From Anaerolineales bacterium UBA5797 (GTDB taxonomy: Bacteria; Chloroflexota; Anaerolineae; Anaerolineales; Villigracilaceae): 56,880 nucleotides of DNA. Shown here one piece after another: positions 31,988 through 40,364 of the stretch (position 1 is its first letter; every line of letters begins with the position of its first letter). Position numbers and translations under genes: made by a program. The stretch lies in assembly GCA_002418205.1 (NCBI GenBank), contig DIDP01000006.1, positions 12,308 through 69,187 on the forward strand, read 5' to 3'. Under the pieces are notes generated by a model. It was given only the letters and a program-made list of their open reading frames with translations. It was not told the DNA's origin and searched no databases.

Positions 31988-32716
31988 ATGACTGAACTTC
32001 CCCTGCACGATAAAACGGTCCTAATCACAGGCGCCGCCCGCCGCCTCGGACGCCGACTGGCGCTGGCTTGCGCCCGCCTCGGAGCAGAAATTGTCATTCA
32101 TCACGCGCACTCGGATTCCGACGCCGAAAGCCTGCGCGCAGAGATCAGCGGACTCGACCGCCAGGCGTGGATCTTCCAATCGGATTTCAGCGATTCGACC
32201 CAAACCCGGAACCTGATCCCGCTCATCAACCGCTCCTCCCCGATCCATTATCTCATCAACAGCGCCGCGATCTTCGAGTCGCTTTCGATGGAATCGACCT
32301 CCCTCGATGATTGGAACAGACATCTTGCCATCAACCTGACGGCGCCATTCCTGCTTGCTCAGGCGTTTGCCCGGCAGGCGGAGGCAGGCGCGCGAATCGT
32401 TAACATCCTCGATTGGCGCGCACTGCGTCCCGGTGCGGACCATTTCCCCTACACCATCAGCAAATCCGCCCTCGCCGCGATGACAAAATCCCTGGCGGTC
32501 GCGCTGGCACCCAGGATCACCGTCAACGGGCTCGCACTCGGCGCCATTCTCCCGCCCTCTGATGGCAATGCAAACCCCGAGATCACAAGGAATATCCCGT
32601 TAAAAAGATGGGCAAGGGCAGGCGAGGTCGAAGAGGCGCTGATCTTCCTGCTGACCTGCCCGGAATACATCACCGGCGAGATCATCCACGTGGATGGCGG
32701 CAGACACCTAATCTAA
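31988..32716 (+). CDS. FolM/PTR1-like pteridine reductase (short-chain dehydrogenase)
   Basis: 242 residues, SDR fold. The NADPH-binding motif is TGAARRLGRRLA: the Arg in the TGxxxRxG form is the signature of pteridine reductases. N-S-A-A-I loop (INSAAIF), catalytic Tyr and Lys in FPYTISKSALAAM, and VNGLALGAI. These enzymes reduce dihydropterins to tetrahydropterins, for example dihydromonapterin in FolM. It is divergent from phhA and followed by folB and folK, so it is the likely source of the hydroxylase cofactor. A generic SDR is the alternative. Confidence 0.83.
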   Translation: MTELPLHDKTVLITGAARRLGRRLALACARLGAEIVIHHAHSDSDAESLRAEISGLDRQAWIFQSDFSDSTQTRNLIPLINRSSPIHYLINSAAIFESLSMESTSLDDWNRHLAINLTAPFLLAQAFARQAEAGARIVNILDWRALRPGADHFPYTISKSALAAMTKSLAVALAPRITVNGLALGAILPPSDGNANPEITRNIPLKRWARAGEVEEALIFLLTCPEYITGEIIHVDGGRHLI

Positions 32717-32799
32717 ACATGCAGTTTCCGATACCAATACTTTACAGCTATTCCAAAACAATATTTTGCCTACACGCAAACCAAAAGGGAGACTAAGCC

Positions 32800-33156
32800 A
32801 TGGACAAGGTCATCATCAAGAATCTTCTCGCACGCGGAATCATCGGAATCCGCGACTGGGAACGAAAACGACCGCAGAATATCCTCATCAACATCACCCT
32901 CTACACAGACACAAGCAACGCAGCCACGACAGACGAAATTCAATACTGCGCCGACTATAGTGAGATAGCGAAGAAAGTTCAGGCACATGCCGAAAGCGCG
33001 GGGCGATTCACGGTTGAAGCGCTGGCAAACGATCTGGCAAGGATCTGTCTTGAAGAAAAGAATGTGCTGAAGGTCAGCGTCCGCGTGGAGAAACCGGGGG
33101 CGGTCCGCTTTGCAGAATCGGTCGGCGTGGAGATCGAACGAAGCCGCGATGAATGA
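32800..33156 (+). CDS. folB: Dihydroneopterin aldolase
   Basis: 118 residues, full length. Cleaves dihydroneopterin to 6-hydroxymethyl-dihydropterin. MDKVIIKNLLARGIIGIRDWERKR start with the catalytic Glu in the WE pair, DYSEIAKKV, FTVEALANDLARI and the final VRVEKPGAVRFAESVGVEI are standard for FolB. GGGAG 9 bases upstream of the ATG. folK starts 8 bases before its stop, so they are co-translated. Confidence 0.94.
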   Translation: MDKVIIKNLLARGIIGIRDWERKRPQNILINITLYTDTSNAATTDEIQYCADYSEIAKKVQAHAESAGRFTVEALANDLARICLEEKNVLKVSVRVEKPGAVRFAESVGVEIERSRDE

Positions 33157-33652
33157 ACTGCATTTTGCATATCTTAATCTCGGTTCGAACATTCAACCTG
33201 AGATAAACCTGCCTGAGGCGGTTCATCTGTTGGAGGAATACGGCGAGATCAGGAAGGTCTCAAGCGCCTGGGAATCGAAGTCGGTTGGAGCAGATGGACC
33301 CAATTATCTGAACGCCTGTGTCCTGTTCATGTCAAAGTACATGCAGGTGGAGTTGAAGGAAAACATCATCCGCCCCATCGAAGCACGCCTGGGACGCAGG
33401 CGGAGCGAAAATAAATATGCCCCGCGTACGATCGACATCGACATCGTCCTTTTTGATAACAGACCCTATAACGACAGGTTTTGGAGATTTGCGTTCGTCA
33501 TCGTCCCCCTGGCGGAGATATATCCAGAGTATCAGAACCCGCTTACCGGTGAAAGCATCGTTCATACGGCAACGCGCCTCCGCAGGGAAGCCTGGATGGA
33601 GGCGCGTCCGGGCGTATTAGGCCAATATAACGGGAGCAAATTCAGTTCTTAG
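33149..33652 (+). CDS. folK: 2-amino-4-hydroxy-6-hydroxymethyldihydropteridine diphosphokinase
   Basis: 167 residues. Pyrophosphorylates hydroxymethyl-dihydropterin in folate synthesis. AYLNLGSNIQPEINL, ESKSVGADGPNYLNACV, EARLGRRRSENKYAPRTIDIDI with the Mg-binding D-I-D and the VPLAEIYPEYQNP end identify it. The ATG at 33149 overlaps folB by 8 bases. The stop codon overlaps that of convergent folE by 4 bases (33649-33652). folP and folC are not in the window. Confidence 0.94.
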   Translation: MNELHFAYLNLGSNIQPEINLPEAVHLLEEYGEIRKVSSAWESKSVGADGPNYLNACVLFMSKYMQVELKENIIRPIEARLGRRRSENKYAPRTIDIDIVLFDNRPYNDRFWRFAFVIVPLAEIYPEYQNPLTGESIVHTATRLRREAWMEARPGVLGQYNGSKFSS

Positions 33653-34275
33653 AACTGAAGCGGTCTCGATCCCCTTGCTATATTTTCCAAAAATTCCTGC
33701 CGCGTTGCAAGGTTCGCGCGGAAGGCGCCATGCATCGCAGAAGTCGTCATGCGCGCGTCGTGTTTCTTCACTCCGCGCATCATTGCGCACAGGTGCATCG
33801 CCTCCACCACAACCGCCACACCCTGCGGCTCGAGCAGGTCGCGCAGGAAATCCGCGATCTGGCGTGTCATCCGTTCCTGGACCTGGAGACGGCGGGCGTA
33901 CATATCCACAATGCGCGGGATCTTCGACAAACCAAGCACCTTGCCATCCGGAATATATGCAACGTGCGCGCGACCGATGAACGGCAGCATGTGATGTTCG
34001 CACAGGCTGTAGAACTCGATCTCGCGCACGATAACCATTTCGTCGTACTTGACATCGAACAAAGCCCCATTGACAATTTTCTCCGGGTCGGCTGTGTACC
34101 CACACAACAACTCGGTGTACATCCGCGCCACACGATCGGGTGTGTTCTTCAGGCCCTCCCGCTCCGGATCCTGCCCAAGAGCCTTCAACAGTTCGACAAC
34201 GGTTCTCTTTGCATCAGCGATATCGATATTCGTTGACCTGGATTCGATACTGTCAATGTCATCGTCAAATTCCAT
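33649..34275 (-). CDS. folE: GTP cyclohydrolase I (FolE type)
   Basis: 208 residues. First step of pterin/folate synthesis: GTP to dihydroneopterin triphosphate. Zinc and catalytic residues Cys92 and His95 in YSLCEHHMLPF and Cys163 in HLCAMMRG are present; also GKVLGLSKIPRIVDMYARRLQVQERM. The N-terminus carries an acidic extension (MEFDDDIDSIES). It converges on folK with overlapping stops and lies downstream of hpf on the same strand. All parts for tetrahydropterin supply to phenylalanine hydroxylase are therefore within 4 kb. Confidence 0.96.
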   Translation of the reverse strand: MEFDDDIDSIESRSTNIDIADAKRTVVELLKALGQDPEREGLKNTPDRVARMYTELLCGYTADPEKIVNGALFDVKYDEMVIVREIEFYSLCEHHMLPFIGRAHVAYIPDGKVLGLSKIPRIVDMYARRLQVQERMTRQIADFLRDLLEPQGVAVVVEAMHLCAMMRGVKKHDARMTTSAMHGAFRANLATRQEFLENIARGSRPLQF

Positions 34276-34292
34276 CTTTACTCCTTGAAAAT

Positions 34293-34316
34293 CCAGCCCG
34301 ACGATCGTCGGGCTGG
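34293..34316. terminator. Perfect 24-bp palindrome between hpf and folE
   Basis: A perfect 24-bp palindrome, CCAGCCCGACGA followed directly by its complement. TTCGTTTTTTT follows on plus and ATTTTC on minus, so it can stop hpf transcripts before folE and plus-strand read-through. Confidence 0.75.
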
Positions 34317-34337
34317 TTCGTTTTTTTGATCTTTGGT

Positions 34338-34907
34338 TTACCCAAGCACCGGTTCGATCAAACCATAGGTCCCGTTCCGCCGCCGGTACAAAACCTGGAT
34401 CGCGTTCTGCTCGGCGTTAAAGAAGATGAAGAAATTATCATGCCCAAGCAGGCGCATCTGCTCGAGGGCTTCCTCTTCGTTCATCGGCAGGATCGGGAAC
34501 TTCTTGCGGCGGGCGATCAGCGGCAGAAGCTCGCCCGTCTCATCCACCGGCCATTCCTCTTCTTCAAAGACCTCCGCGGCAGAGCGCCCGTCCCCGCGCC
34601 CGCGATAATGCTTGCCCTTGTACCGATCGATCTGACGCTGCATCTTGTCGAGGGCGGCATCGAAGGCGGCATGCAGATCGTCCGTGCGCTCCTCGGTGCG
34701 GAGGATGAATCCCTTGCCGCGCACGGTAATCTGCGCCACCTGGCGGTCATTCGCGTTTCGAGCCGTTTTGAGATGGGAAAGTTCCACATGAATTTCATCA
34801 ATTTCCTGAAGGTAGCGCTCGAGCTTGGCGGCTTTTTTCTCCACATATTCGCGCGTGTTATCGGTCAGCCGCATGTTACGTGCCTGGGTCTCAATTTTGG
34901 TCGCCAT
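34338..34907 (-). CDS. hpf: Ribosome hibernation promoting factor, long form
   Basis: 189 residues. The N-terminal domain (1 to about 105: IETQARNMRLTDNTREYVEKK, DDLHAAFDAALDKMQRQIDR) binds the 30S decoding site. The C-terminal dimerisation domain (about 130-189: KKFPILPMNEEEALEQM, HDNFFIFFNAEQNAIQVLYRRRNGTYGLIEP) makes 100S dimers. This two-domain length is the long HPF of Gram-positives and Chloroflexota. GGAGG precedes the ATG. It lies downstream of comFC and the Tad operon, 44 bases after comFC; an order comF-hpf is common. Confidence 0.95.
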   Translation of the reverse strand: MATKIETQARNMRLTDNTREYVEKKAAKLERYLQEIDEIHVELSHLKTARNANDRQVAQITVRGKGFILRTEERTDDLHAAFDAALDKMQRQIDRYKGKHYRGRGDGRSAAEVFEEEEWPVDETGELLPLIARRKKFPILPMNEEEALEQMRLLGHDNFFIFFNAEQNAIQVLYRRRNGTYGLIEPVLG

Positions 34908-34951
34908 ACTTACCTCCTGAAAAGGTTATCAACCATCCATCCGGACGGTTG

Positions 34952-35689
34952 TCAAACACGCCTCAGATCATGATGCGAAAGTGCGCGCGCAATGGTTATG
35001 GCATAGACTTCCTGTGCGCCTGCGGACAGGAGAGCCTCCGCGCAAGACTGGATCGTGGAACCTGTCGTCGCGACATCATCCATCAGCAGGACGGATCTGC
35101 GCTTCACGGACTCCGGGTCAGCCTGATACGCGTCATGGACATTATCGCGCCGCTGCGAAATGCCCAACCCAACCTGCGAACGCGTTTCACGCTTTTTCCA
35201 CACGGCATCCGGAGCGTACTGCAATCCAATCTCATAAGAAAGTGGGCGCGCAACCAATCCAACCTGATTATAACCTCTCTCCTTCAGGCGCTTTTTCCCC
35301 AGCGGGACAGGTCTGAGGAGATCCACCTTCCAATCCAGTTTGCGGACAAAATCCGCCATTTGAATTGCAAGCGCATCGCCCACCGCCATATTCCGGCGAT
35401 ATTTCAAAGCATGCAACGCATCCTGAACGGGTGAATCAAAAACCGCCCATGACCGCATCTTTCGATACGCGGGCGGATTCGATCTGCATTTTTCACATAT
35501 ATCCACCCCATTTGTAGGTATCCCGCAACTTCGACAATATGGATTTGAAATACGCGGGACGCGTCCCTGGCAATCGCCGCATCAGCGCTGTCCAACTTTT
35601 CCACAACCTGCACAACGCGGCGGAAAGAGGAGATCCAATCCGCTCCACGCCAACCGATAGAGGCGGTACGACCAGGGAATGTTTCTCAC
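34952..35689 (-). pseudogene. comFC: ComF-family protein interrupted by an in-frame TGA
   Basis: ComF-type amidophosphoribosyltransferase-like protein linked to DNA uptake. The downstream open part (from 35581) has four zinc-type Cys pairs (CGDC, CRSCG, CEKC) and the PRPP loop LLMDDVATTGSTI near the C-terminus. Upstream, the same frame encodes WSGLDLLFPPRCAGCGKVGQR, the normal ComF N-terminus, separated only by TGA at 35582-35584 where family members usually have Trp. Frame is otherwise intact for 245 codons starting at GTG 35689. So this is a single TGG-to-TGA change, read-through, or a sequencing error. A restart at GTG 35506 would lose most of the zinc module. Confidence 0.83.
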
Positions 35690-35710
35690 AAACACAACAA
35701 ACGATCAGGT

Positions 35711-36649
35711 TTAGAGGGCAGTTGCTATCTGAAGCGCAGCCGGTGTAAGAATAATGATCATGATGGTTGGGAAAATCAAGAAAGCCATCGGAAGGATCAT
35801 CTTCACAGGAGCCTTGTGAGCTTCCTCTTCCGCACGCTGACGACGCTTTATGCGCATCTGATCAGACTGGATGCGTAGAATTTTCGCCATGCTGACACCA
35901 AGCTGCTCACTTTGAATGATCGCCGCGACAAAACTTGTCATCTCGGCGATCCCCAACCGGTCAGCCATATCCTTCAAGGCATCGCGCCTGACCTTGCCAA
36001 GCTGTATCTCACGGATGGCTCTTGCAAATGCAAGAGAAAGTTGATTATCCCATTTTTCACTGACCTTCGACATCGCTGCGTCGAAGCCCAAACCCGCCTC
36101 AACACAAATCGTAAGCAGGTCCAGGGCATCGGGCATCGCCTTGCGGATTTCCCTTTGGCGGTTCGTGATCCTGCTCGAAAGCATCAGATGAGGAAGGAAA
36201 AAGCCGCCAAATGTGGCGCCACCAATGTAAAGGGCATTATCACTTGGATTGGGTGACGGGGATATTAGGATCATCGCTGTTACGAAACCACCGATCACCA
36301 CTGCCAGAATAAAACGGATCGCAAGGAATGTGGCGGCATCGATCGGCCAGGGATTGCCAGCCAATTCCATCCTTTTGGCGGTATCCTGTATCGCTTTCTG
36401 AGGAGTGAACCGGGCGGATACTTCTCCCAGACGCCTGACCATTGGTATAAGGACGCGTTCACTGAACGGCTGGGACAATTCAATCTCTTCAAGGGAGGCG
36501 ATATCCCCGCGTTGAATAAACTCTGCGAGGCGCGCCTGCAACGGATCATTTTCCTGCTCCCCCTGTGCGTTAAACCGCAAGCCCACCGCGATCACCGCAA
36601 TGGCGACAACCAGGACAAACGCTCCGATAATAATTATCGTCAGGTTCAT
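35711..36649 (-). CDS. tadC: Tad pilus assembly membrane protein TadC (type II secretion F family)
   Basis: 312 residues. N-terminal helix (LTIIIIGAFVLVVAIAVIAVGL), two more helices near 108-160, a cytoplasmic T2SSF domain about 175-300 (RKAMPDALDLLTICVEAGLGFDAAM, RSDQM) and a final helix MAFLIFPTIMIIILTPAAL. With TadB it forms the inner-membrane platform of the Tad/Flp pilus. Starts 1 base after the TadB stop, so coupled. Last Tad gene before comFC. Confidence 0.92.
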   Translation of the reverse strand: MNLTIIIIGAFVLVVAIAVIAVGLRFNAQGEQENDPLQARLAEFIQRGDIASLEEIELSQPFSERVLIPMVRRLGEVSARFTPQKAIQDTAKRMELAGNPWPIDAATFLAIRFILAVVIGGFVTAMILISPSPNPSDNALYIGGATFGGFFLPHLMLSSRITNRQREIRKAMPDALDLLTICVEAGLGFDAAMSKVSEKWDNQLSLAFARAIREIQLGKVRRDALKDMADRLGIAEMTSFVAAIIQSEQLGVSMAKILRIQSDQMRIKRRQRAEEEAHKAPVKMILPMAFLIFPTIMIIILTPAALQIATAL

Positions 36650-36650
36650 A

Positions 36651-37622
36651 CTACACCTCGATATCCGCGATCTTCATCATCACAAAATAACCGGCAATGA
36701 TCATGCCAATGATGACCGCAACGGCTATTATCCCGCACAAAGGCTGCGGCAAAACAGGATTCGGATCAAAGAAACTGCCAATATATTCCGGGCTGATGAA
36801 CCACAATGCCAGACCCAATCCTACCGGGATCAAGGATAACACTGCGCCAGACGTTCGAACATTTGCGGTCATCACGCGGATTTCGCCCTTGATCCTGACC
36901 CGTTCACGAATCGTGAAGGAGATCGTATCCAAAATCTCAGAAAGATTGCCGCCCACCTCGCGTTGAACGTTGATGGCGGTGATGACGAAATCGAGATCGT
37001 CACTGGGGATGCGCCTGAGCAAATTTTCAAGAGCCTTCTCCATGGTTATGCCAATCTGCATTTCCTGGACGACCCGATGAAACTCATCTGAGATGGGGCT
37101 AGGCAGTTCCCGGCTGACAGCCTCCATCGCCTGCATTGTGGAATAGCCTGCCCGGAGACCATTGACCATGAGGTTCAACATATCACCCAATTGGTCATTA
37201 AATTTCTGCAGCCGGACAGCCTGTTGGCGTTTCACATAAAACCGGGGAACAAAGAATCCGATCACACCGCCGATGATCACAGAAGCCCAATGGGATTGAA
37301 TCAGCCATGCGATAAAAGCCAGGGCAACCGTGGAAATGAAGACCAAAGCATAATATTCAGCAACTTTGAGTTTCAGGTCCGCCCGAGCCAATTCCCGCGC
37401 GACGCGATCGCCCGCGGATGAACTTGCCACCCTTCGGTTTACCCATTCCGTTACGATGGAGCGGGAGGCTTCACGTTGAGCCTCTTCTGTCTGTTCGTCC
37501 TCGAGGAAACGACCAAGACGATCTTCAACAACAGACCGCTCACTGGAAATGGAGACGACAAGCCCCACAATGAGCAGGATCAACACCAGGACAGCGCCGC
37601 CAATCAAGAAAATCGGATTCAT
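36651..37622 (-). CDS. tadB: Tad pilus assembly membrane protein TadB (type II secretion F family)
   Basis: 323 residues. N-terminal helix, paired helices near 85-125 (YALVFISTVALAFIAWLI), a T2SSF domain about 150-270 (DQLGDMLNLMVNGLRAGYSTMQAMEAV, LDFVITAINVQREVGGNLSEILD) and C-terminal helices. Partner of TadC and of the TadA ATPase upstream. The ATG at 37622 (MNPIFLIGG) is preferred over an upstream TTG because the only ribosome-like site (AGG) is better spaced. Confidence 0.92.
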   Translation of the reverse strand: MNPIFLIGGAVLVLILLIVGLVVSISSERSVVEDRLGRFLEDEQTEEAQREASRSIVTEWVNRRVASSSAGDRVARELARADLKLKVAEYYALVFISTVALAFIAWLIQSHWASVIIGGVIGFFVPRFYVKRQQAVRLQKFNDQLGDMLNLMVNGLRAGYSTMQAMEAVSRELPSPISDEFHRVVQEMQIGITMEKALENLLRRIPSDDLDFVITAINVQREVGGNLSEILDTISFTIRERVRIKGEIRVMTANVRTSGAVLSLIPVGLGLALWFISPEYIGSFFDPNPVLPQPLCGIIAVAVIIGMIIAGYFVMMKIADIEV

Positions 37623-37646
37623 TTGCAAACCTATTCACACATCAGA

Positions 37647-39062
37647 TTAATAACGTCGTCGTTCGCCAATCCCGAAGATGGAAGGCGGCAAATTGATACC
37701 GGCTGCTTCAATCTTATCCATGAACTTCGGACGCAGTCCGGTTGGGCGCAAACGCCCGACGATTTTTCCAGCTTCCACACCGGTCTGGTCAAACACGAAG
37801 ATATCGGTCATGGTGATGACATCACCTTCCATGCCACTGATCTCAGTGATATGGGTCACTTTGCGCGTTCCATCGCGCATGCGTTCCTGGTGGGCAATGA
37901 GATCGATGGCACTGGCGGATTGTTCACGGATGGCACGTACTGGAAGTTCCATCCCGGCCATGAGACACATCGTCTCGACGCGGGACAGAGCATCGCGCGG
38001 GCTGTTCGCATGGGCGGTGGTCATCGAGCCGTCATGACCGGTATTCATTGCCTGAAGCATATCCAATGTCTCTCCGCCGCGGCACTCACCCACAATGATC
38101 CTTTCAGGACGCATACGCAACGAGTTGATGACAAGGTCACGAATGGTGATCTCACCGCGTCCTTCAATGTTGGGCGGACGGGACTCCAGGGTTACAACGT
38201 GCTCCTGACGCAACTGCAATTCCGCCGCGTTCTCGATGGTAATAATTCGTTCATCCCCCGGAATGAAACCCGACAACACATTCAGGAGGGTCGTCTTTCC
38301 GGAACCCGTTCCGCCGGAAATCAAAATGTTCAGACGAGCCTCAACACAGGCTTTTAAAAACTGAACGGCCTCATGAGTAATCGAACCAAACTGGACCAAT
38401 TGTTCCACAGTGATCGGATTCTTGGAGAATTTACGGATGGTCAACGTGGGACCAACAAGCGAGATCGGCGGGATCACTGCATTAACGCGCGAGCCGTCCG
38501 GAAGGCGGGCATCCACGTAGGGACTTGATTCGTCGATACGGCGACCCAGTGGCGCAACGATCCTGTCGATGATACGCATCACGTGATCGTTGTTTTCAAA
38601 GGTCACAGGCACACGATGCAACTTACCCTTACGTTCGATGTACACATTCTTCGGGCCATTCACCATAACTTCTGTGATGGTGTCATCTTCCAGCAATGGC
38701 TGCAACGGACCGAAACCAAGAATTTCAGCCGCTATCTGCTCAAACAGGCGCGCCCTTTCCGGACGGGAAAGGACAATGTTCTCCTCGGCAAGGATCTGCT
38801 CAAAAAGGTCCTGGATGGTTCGACGCACTTCTTCGGTTCGCGTGATATCCATGGAGGGGTCCAGCTCGGAAAGAAGCTTGTTCTGAACACGGGTCTTTAA
38901 ATCAAAGTATGAACCAGCCTGCGGGGATGTGATCGGGGCATTCACCCTCCTCGATTGGAGCGATGACAACCGGGAGCCCTCCCCTCCTTTATTATTATTC
39001 GGGGGCTGCCCGCCTGATTGTGAACCACCTTGTCCCTGCTCAATTCGCTTCAAAAGAGACAT
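37647..39062 (-). CDS. tadA: Tad pilus ATPase TadA/CpaF
   Basis: 471 residues. Secretion NTPase powering pilus assembly. A glycine/serine-rich N-terminal 50 residues (GGSQSGGQPPNNNKGGEGS) is followed by the CpaF domain, Walker A GGTGSGKTT near residue 250, Walker B region MRPERIIVGECRGGE, His box GHDGSMTTAHANSPRDALSR. The C-terminus is short. The low-complexity N-terminus is typical of CpaF. It lies between CpaE and TadB with gaps of 24-55 bases. Confidence 0.95.
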   Translation of the reverse strand: MSLLKRIEQGQGGSQSGGQPPNNNKGGEGSRLSSLQSRRVNAPITSPQAGSYFDLKTRVQNKLLSELDPSMDITRTEEVRRTIQDLFEQILAEENIVLSRPERARLFEQIAAEILGFGPLQPLLEDDTITEVMVNGPKNVYIERKGKLHRVPVTFENNDHVMRIIDRIVAPLGRRIDESSPYVDARLPDGSRVNAVIPPISLVGPTLTIRKFSKNPITVEQLVQFGSITHEAVQFLKACVEARLNILISGGTGSGKTTLLNVLSGFIPGDERIITIENAAELQLRQEHVVTLESRPPNIEGRGEITIRDLVINSLRMRPERIIVGECRGGETLDMLQAMNTGHDGSMTTAHANSPRDALSRVETMCLMAGMELPVRAIREQSASAIDLIAHQERMRDGTRKVTHITEISGMEGDVITMTDIFVFDQTGVEAGKIVGRLRPTGLRPKFMDKIEAAGINLPPSIFGIGERRRY

Positions 39063-39117
39063 ATTATCCTACTCTCCTTGCAAAATTCGTTGGTCAATCC
39101 TATAACCGATAAACAGC

Positions 39118-40338
39118 CTATTCCCCTTCAGAAGCCTGCTCAGCCACCTTCGCCTTTACCTGTTCAGCCAGTGCGTGGACAGCGCGGGCAAGGGGTTGAT
39201 TTTTATTATCCAGCGCAAAGGGCTTGCCACTGATCACAGCCTTTGTTGCGGTCGCCTCATCCAAAGGCAACACCAGGGCGACTTCCTGCTTGAGATTTTC
39301 GGCGATTCGATCCGGGGTGATGTTTATCCTTTTATCGAATCGATTCAAAATGAACATAATCCGGTCGCGCCCGACACCAAGGTTATGCAGCAGGTCCAAA
39401 AACAGACGGCAATTCTTTATTGCAGGAATATCCTGGGTGGTCACCAGAACAATCAGGTCGCTGACATCGATGGTGGCAAGGATGGCATCTGTAAGGATCG
39501 ACGATGTATCGACCACAACATAGGAATACAACTGAGTCAAATACTCCAGCAGTTTTGCAAATTGTCCGCTTGACACCTTCTCGGCGTATTCAGGCTTGCT
39601 TGGCGCCGCAAGAATATGCAAACTGGAGGCCGAATGCTTGACCATCACATCTTCGACGATCTCCGCATCCAATTCGTCGGCACGGGGCGCCAGATCGACA
39701 ACCGTATTCTTACCCTGTTCATTGATGAAAACCGCAACATCGCCATATTGAAGATTTCCATCGACCAGTGCAACGCGCGTGTCCGGTCCATCCAGATTGA
39801 GAGCAAGGTTGACCGCAAGGGTGGTGCAACCAGTGCCGCCTTTTGGGCTGTATACCGTCACGATCTTTCCGCGCGGACCGCCGTAACCAGCCACTCCAGC
39901 TGCAACCAGGGATGCTGTAGCAACCTGGGCGCGTGCCGCCTTCGATTTTTCGGTTTTCGCCATCTCACCTGCGCGACGAATCGCTGAAATCAACTCGTCG
40001 CCCATGGGAGGCTTTGTCAAAAAATCCCGGGCGCCAGCCAGCATGGCACGCCGCATATAATTCTGGTCGCTCTGTACAGACAGAATGACCACTTGAACTG
40101 CCTGCTGATTCGCGCGAATCGCCTCTGTGGCAGCTATGCCATCCATATCCGGCATGTTAATATCCATCAGGACAACATCCGGATCCAACTCCTTGGATAC
40201 TTGAATTGCCTCTTTGCCTGTACGGGCAATGCCAACGACATCAACATCGGCTTCAAACTGTAAGAGCTTCTTTACATTTTCGCGAGTCTCTGAAACATCG
40301 TCAACGATCAATACGCGAATTTTTTCACCCGCAGGCAT
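39118..40338 (-). CDS. cpaE: CpaE-like protein: receiver domain plus MinD/ParA-type ATPase
   Basis: 406 residues. Receiver domain 1 to about 125 with complete phosphorylation residues (VDD pair near 13-14, D59 in LMDINMPDMDG, Lys of LTKPP). A linker rich in Ala follows, then an AAA/MinD-like domain from about 155: deviant Walker A YSPKGGTGCTTLAVN, DGNLQYGDVAVF, VVDTSSILTDAIL, LVTTQDIPAIKN. CpaE proteins position the pilus machinery. The intact receiver, unlike the degenerate one of many CpaE proteins, suggests phosphorylation control. Its phosphodonor could be the kinase upstream (41583-42602). Confidence 0.92.
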   Translation of the reverse strand: MPAGEKIRVLIVDDVSETRENVKKLLQFEADVDVVGIARTGKEAIQVSKELDPDVVLMDINMPDMDGIAATEAIRANQQAVQVVILSVQSDQNYMRRAMLAGARDFLTKPPMGDELISAIRRAGEMAKTEKSKAARAQVATASLVAAGVAGYGGPRGKIVTVYSPKGGTGCTTLAVNLALNLDGPDTRVALVDGNLQYGDVAVFINEQGKNTVVDLAPRADELDAEIVEDVMVKHSASSLHILAAPSKPEYAEKVSSGQFAKLLEYLTQLYSYVVVDTSSILTDAILATIDVSDLIVLVTTQDIPAIKNCRLFLDLLHNLGVGRDRIMFILNRFDKRINITPDRIAENLKQEVALVLPLDEATATKAVISGKPFALDNKNQPLARAVHALAEQVKAKVAEQASEGE

Positions 40339-40364
40339 GGATAATCACCTCGTCGATAGGGTAG

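Noticed and set aside
34952..35506. ComF as a normal shorter gene starting at GTG 35506
   Set aside because: The same frame upstream encodes the expected zinc module and N-terminus up to a single TGA, so the short version is not the ancestral gene.
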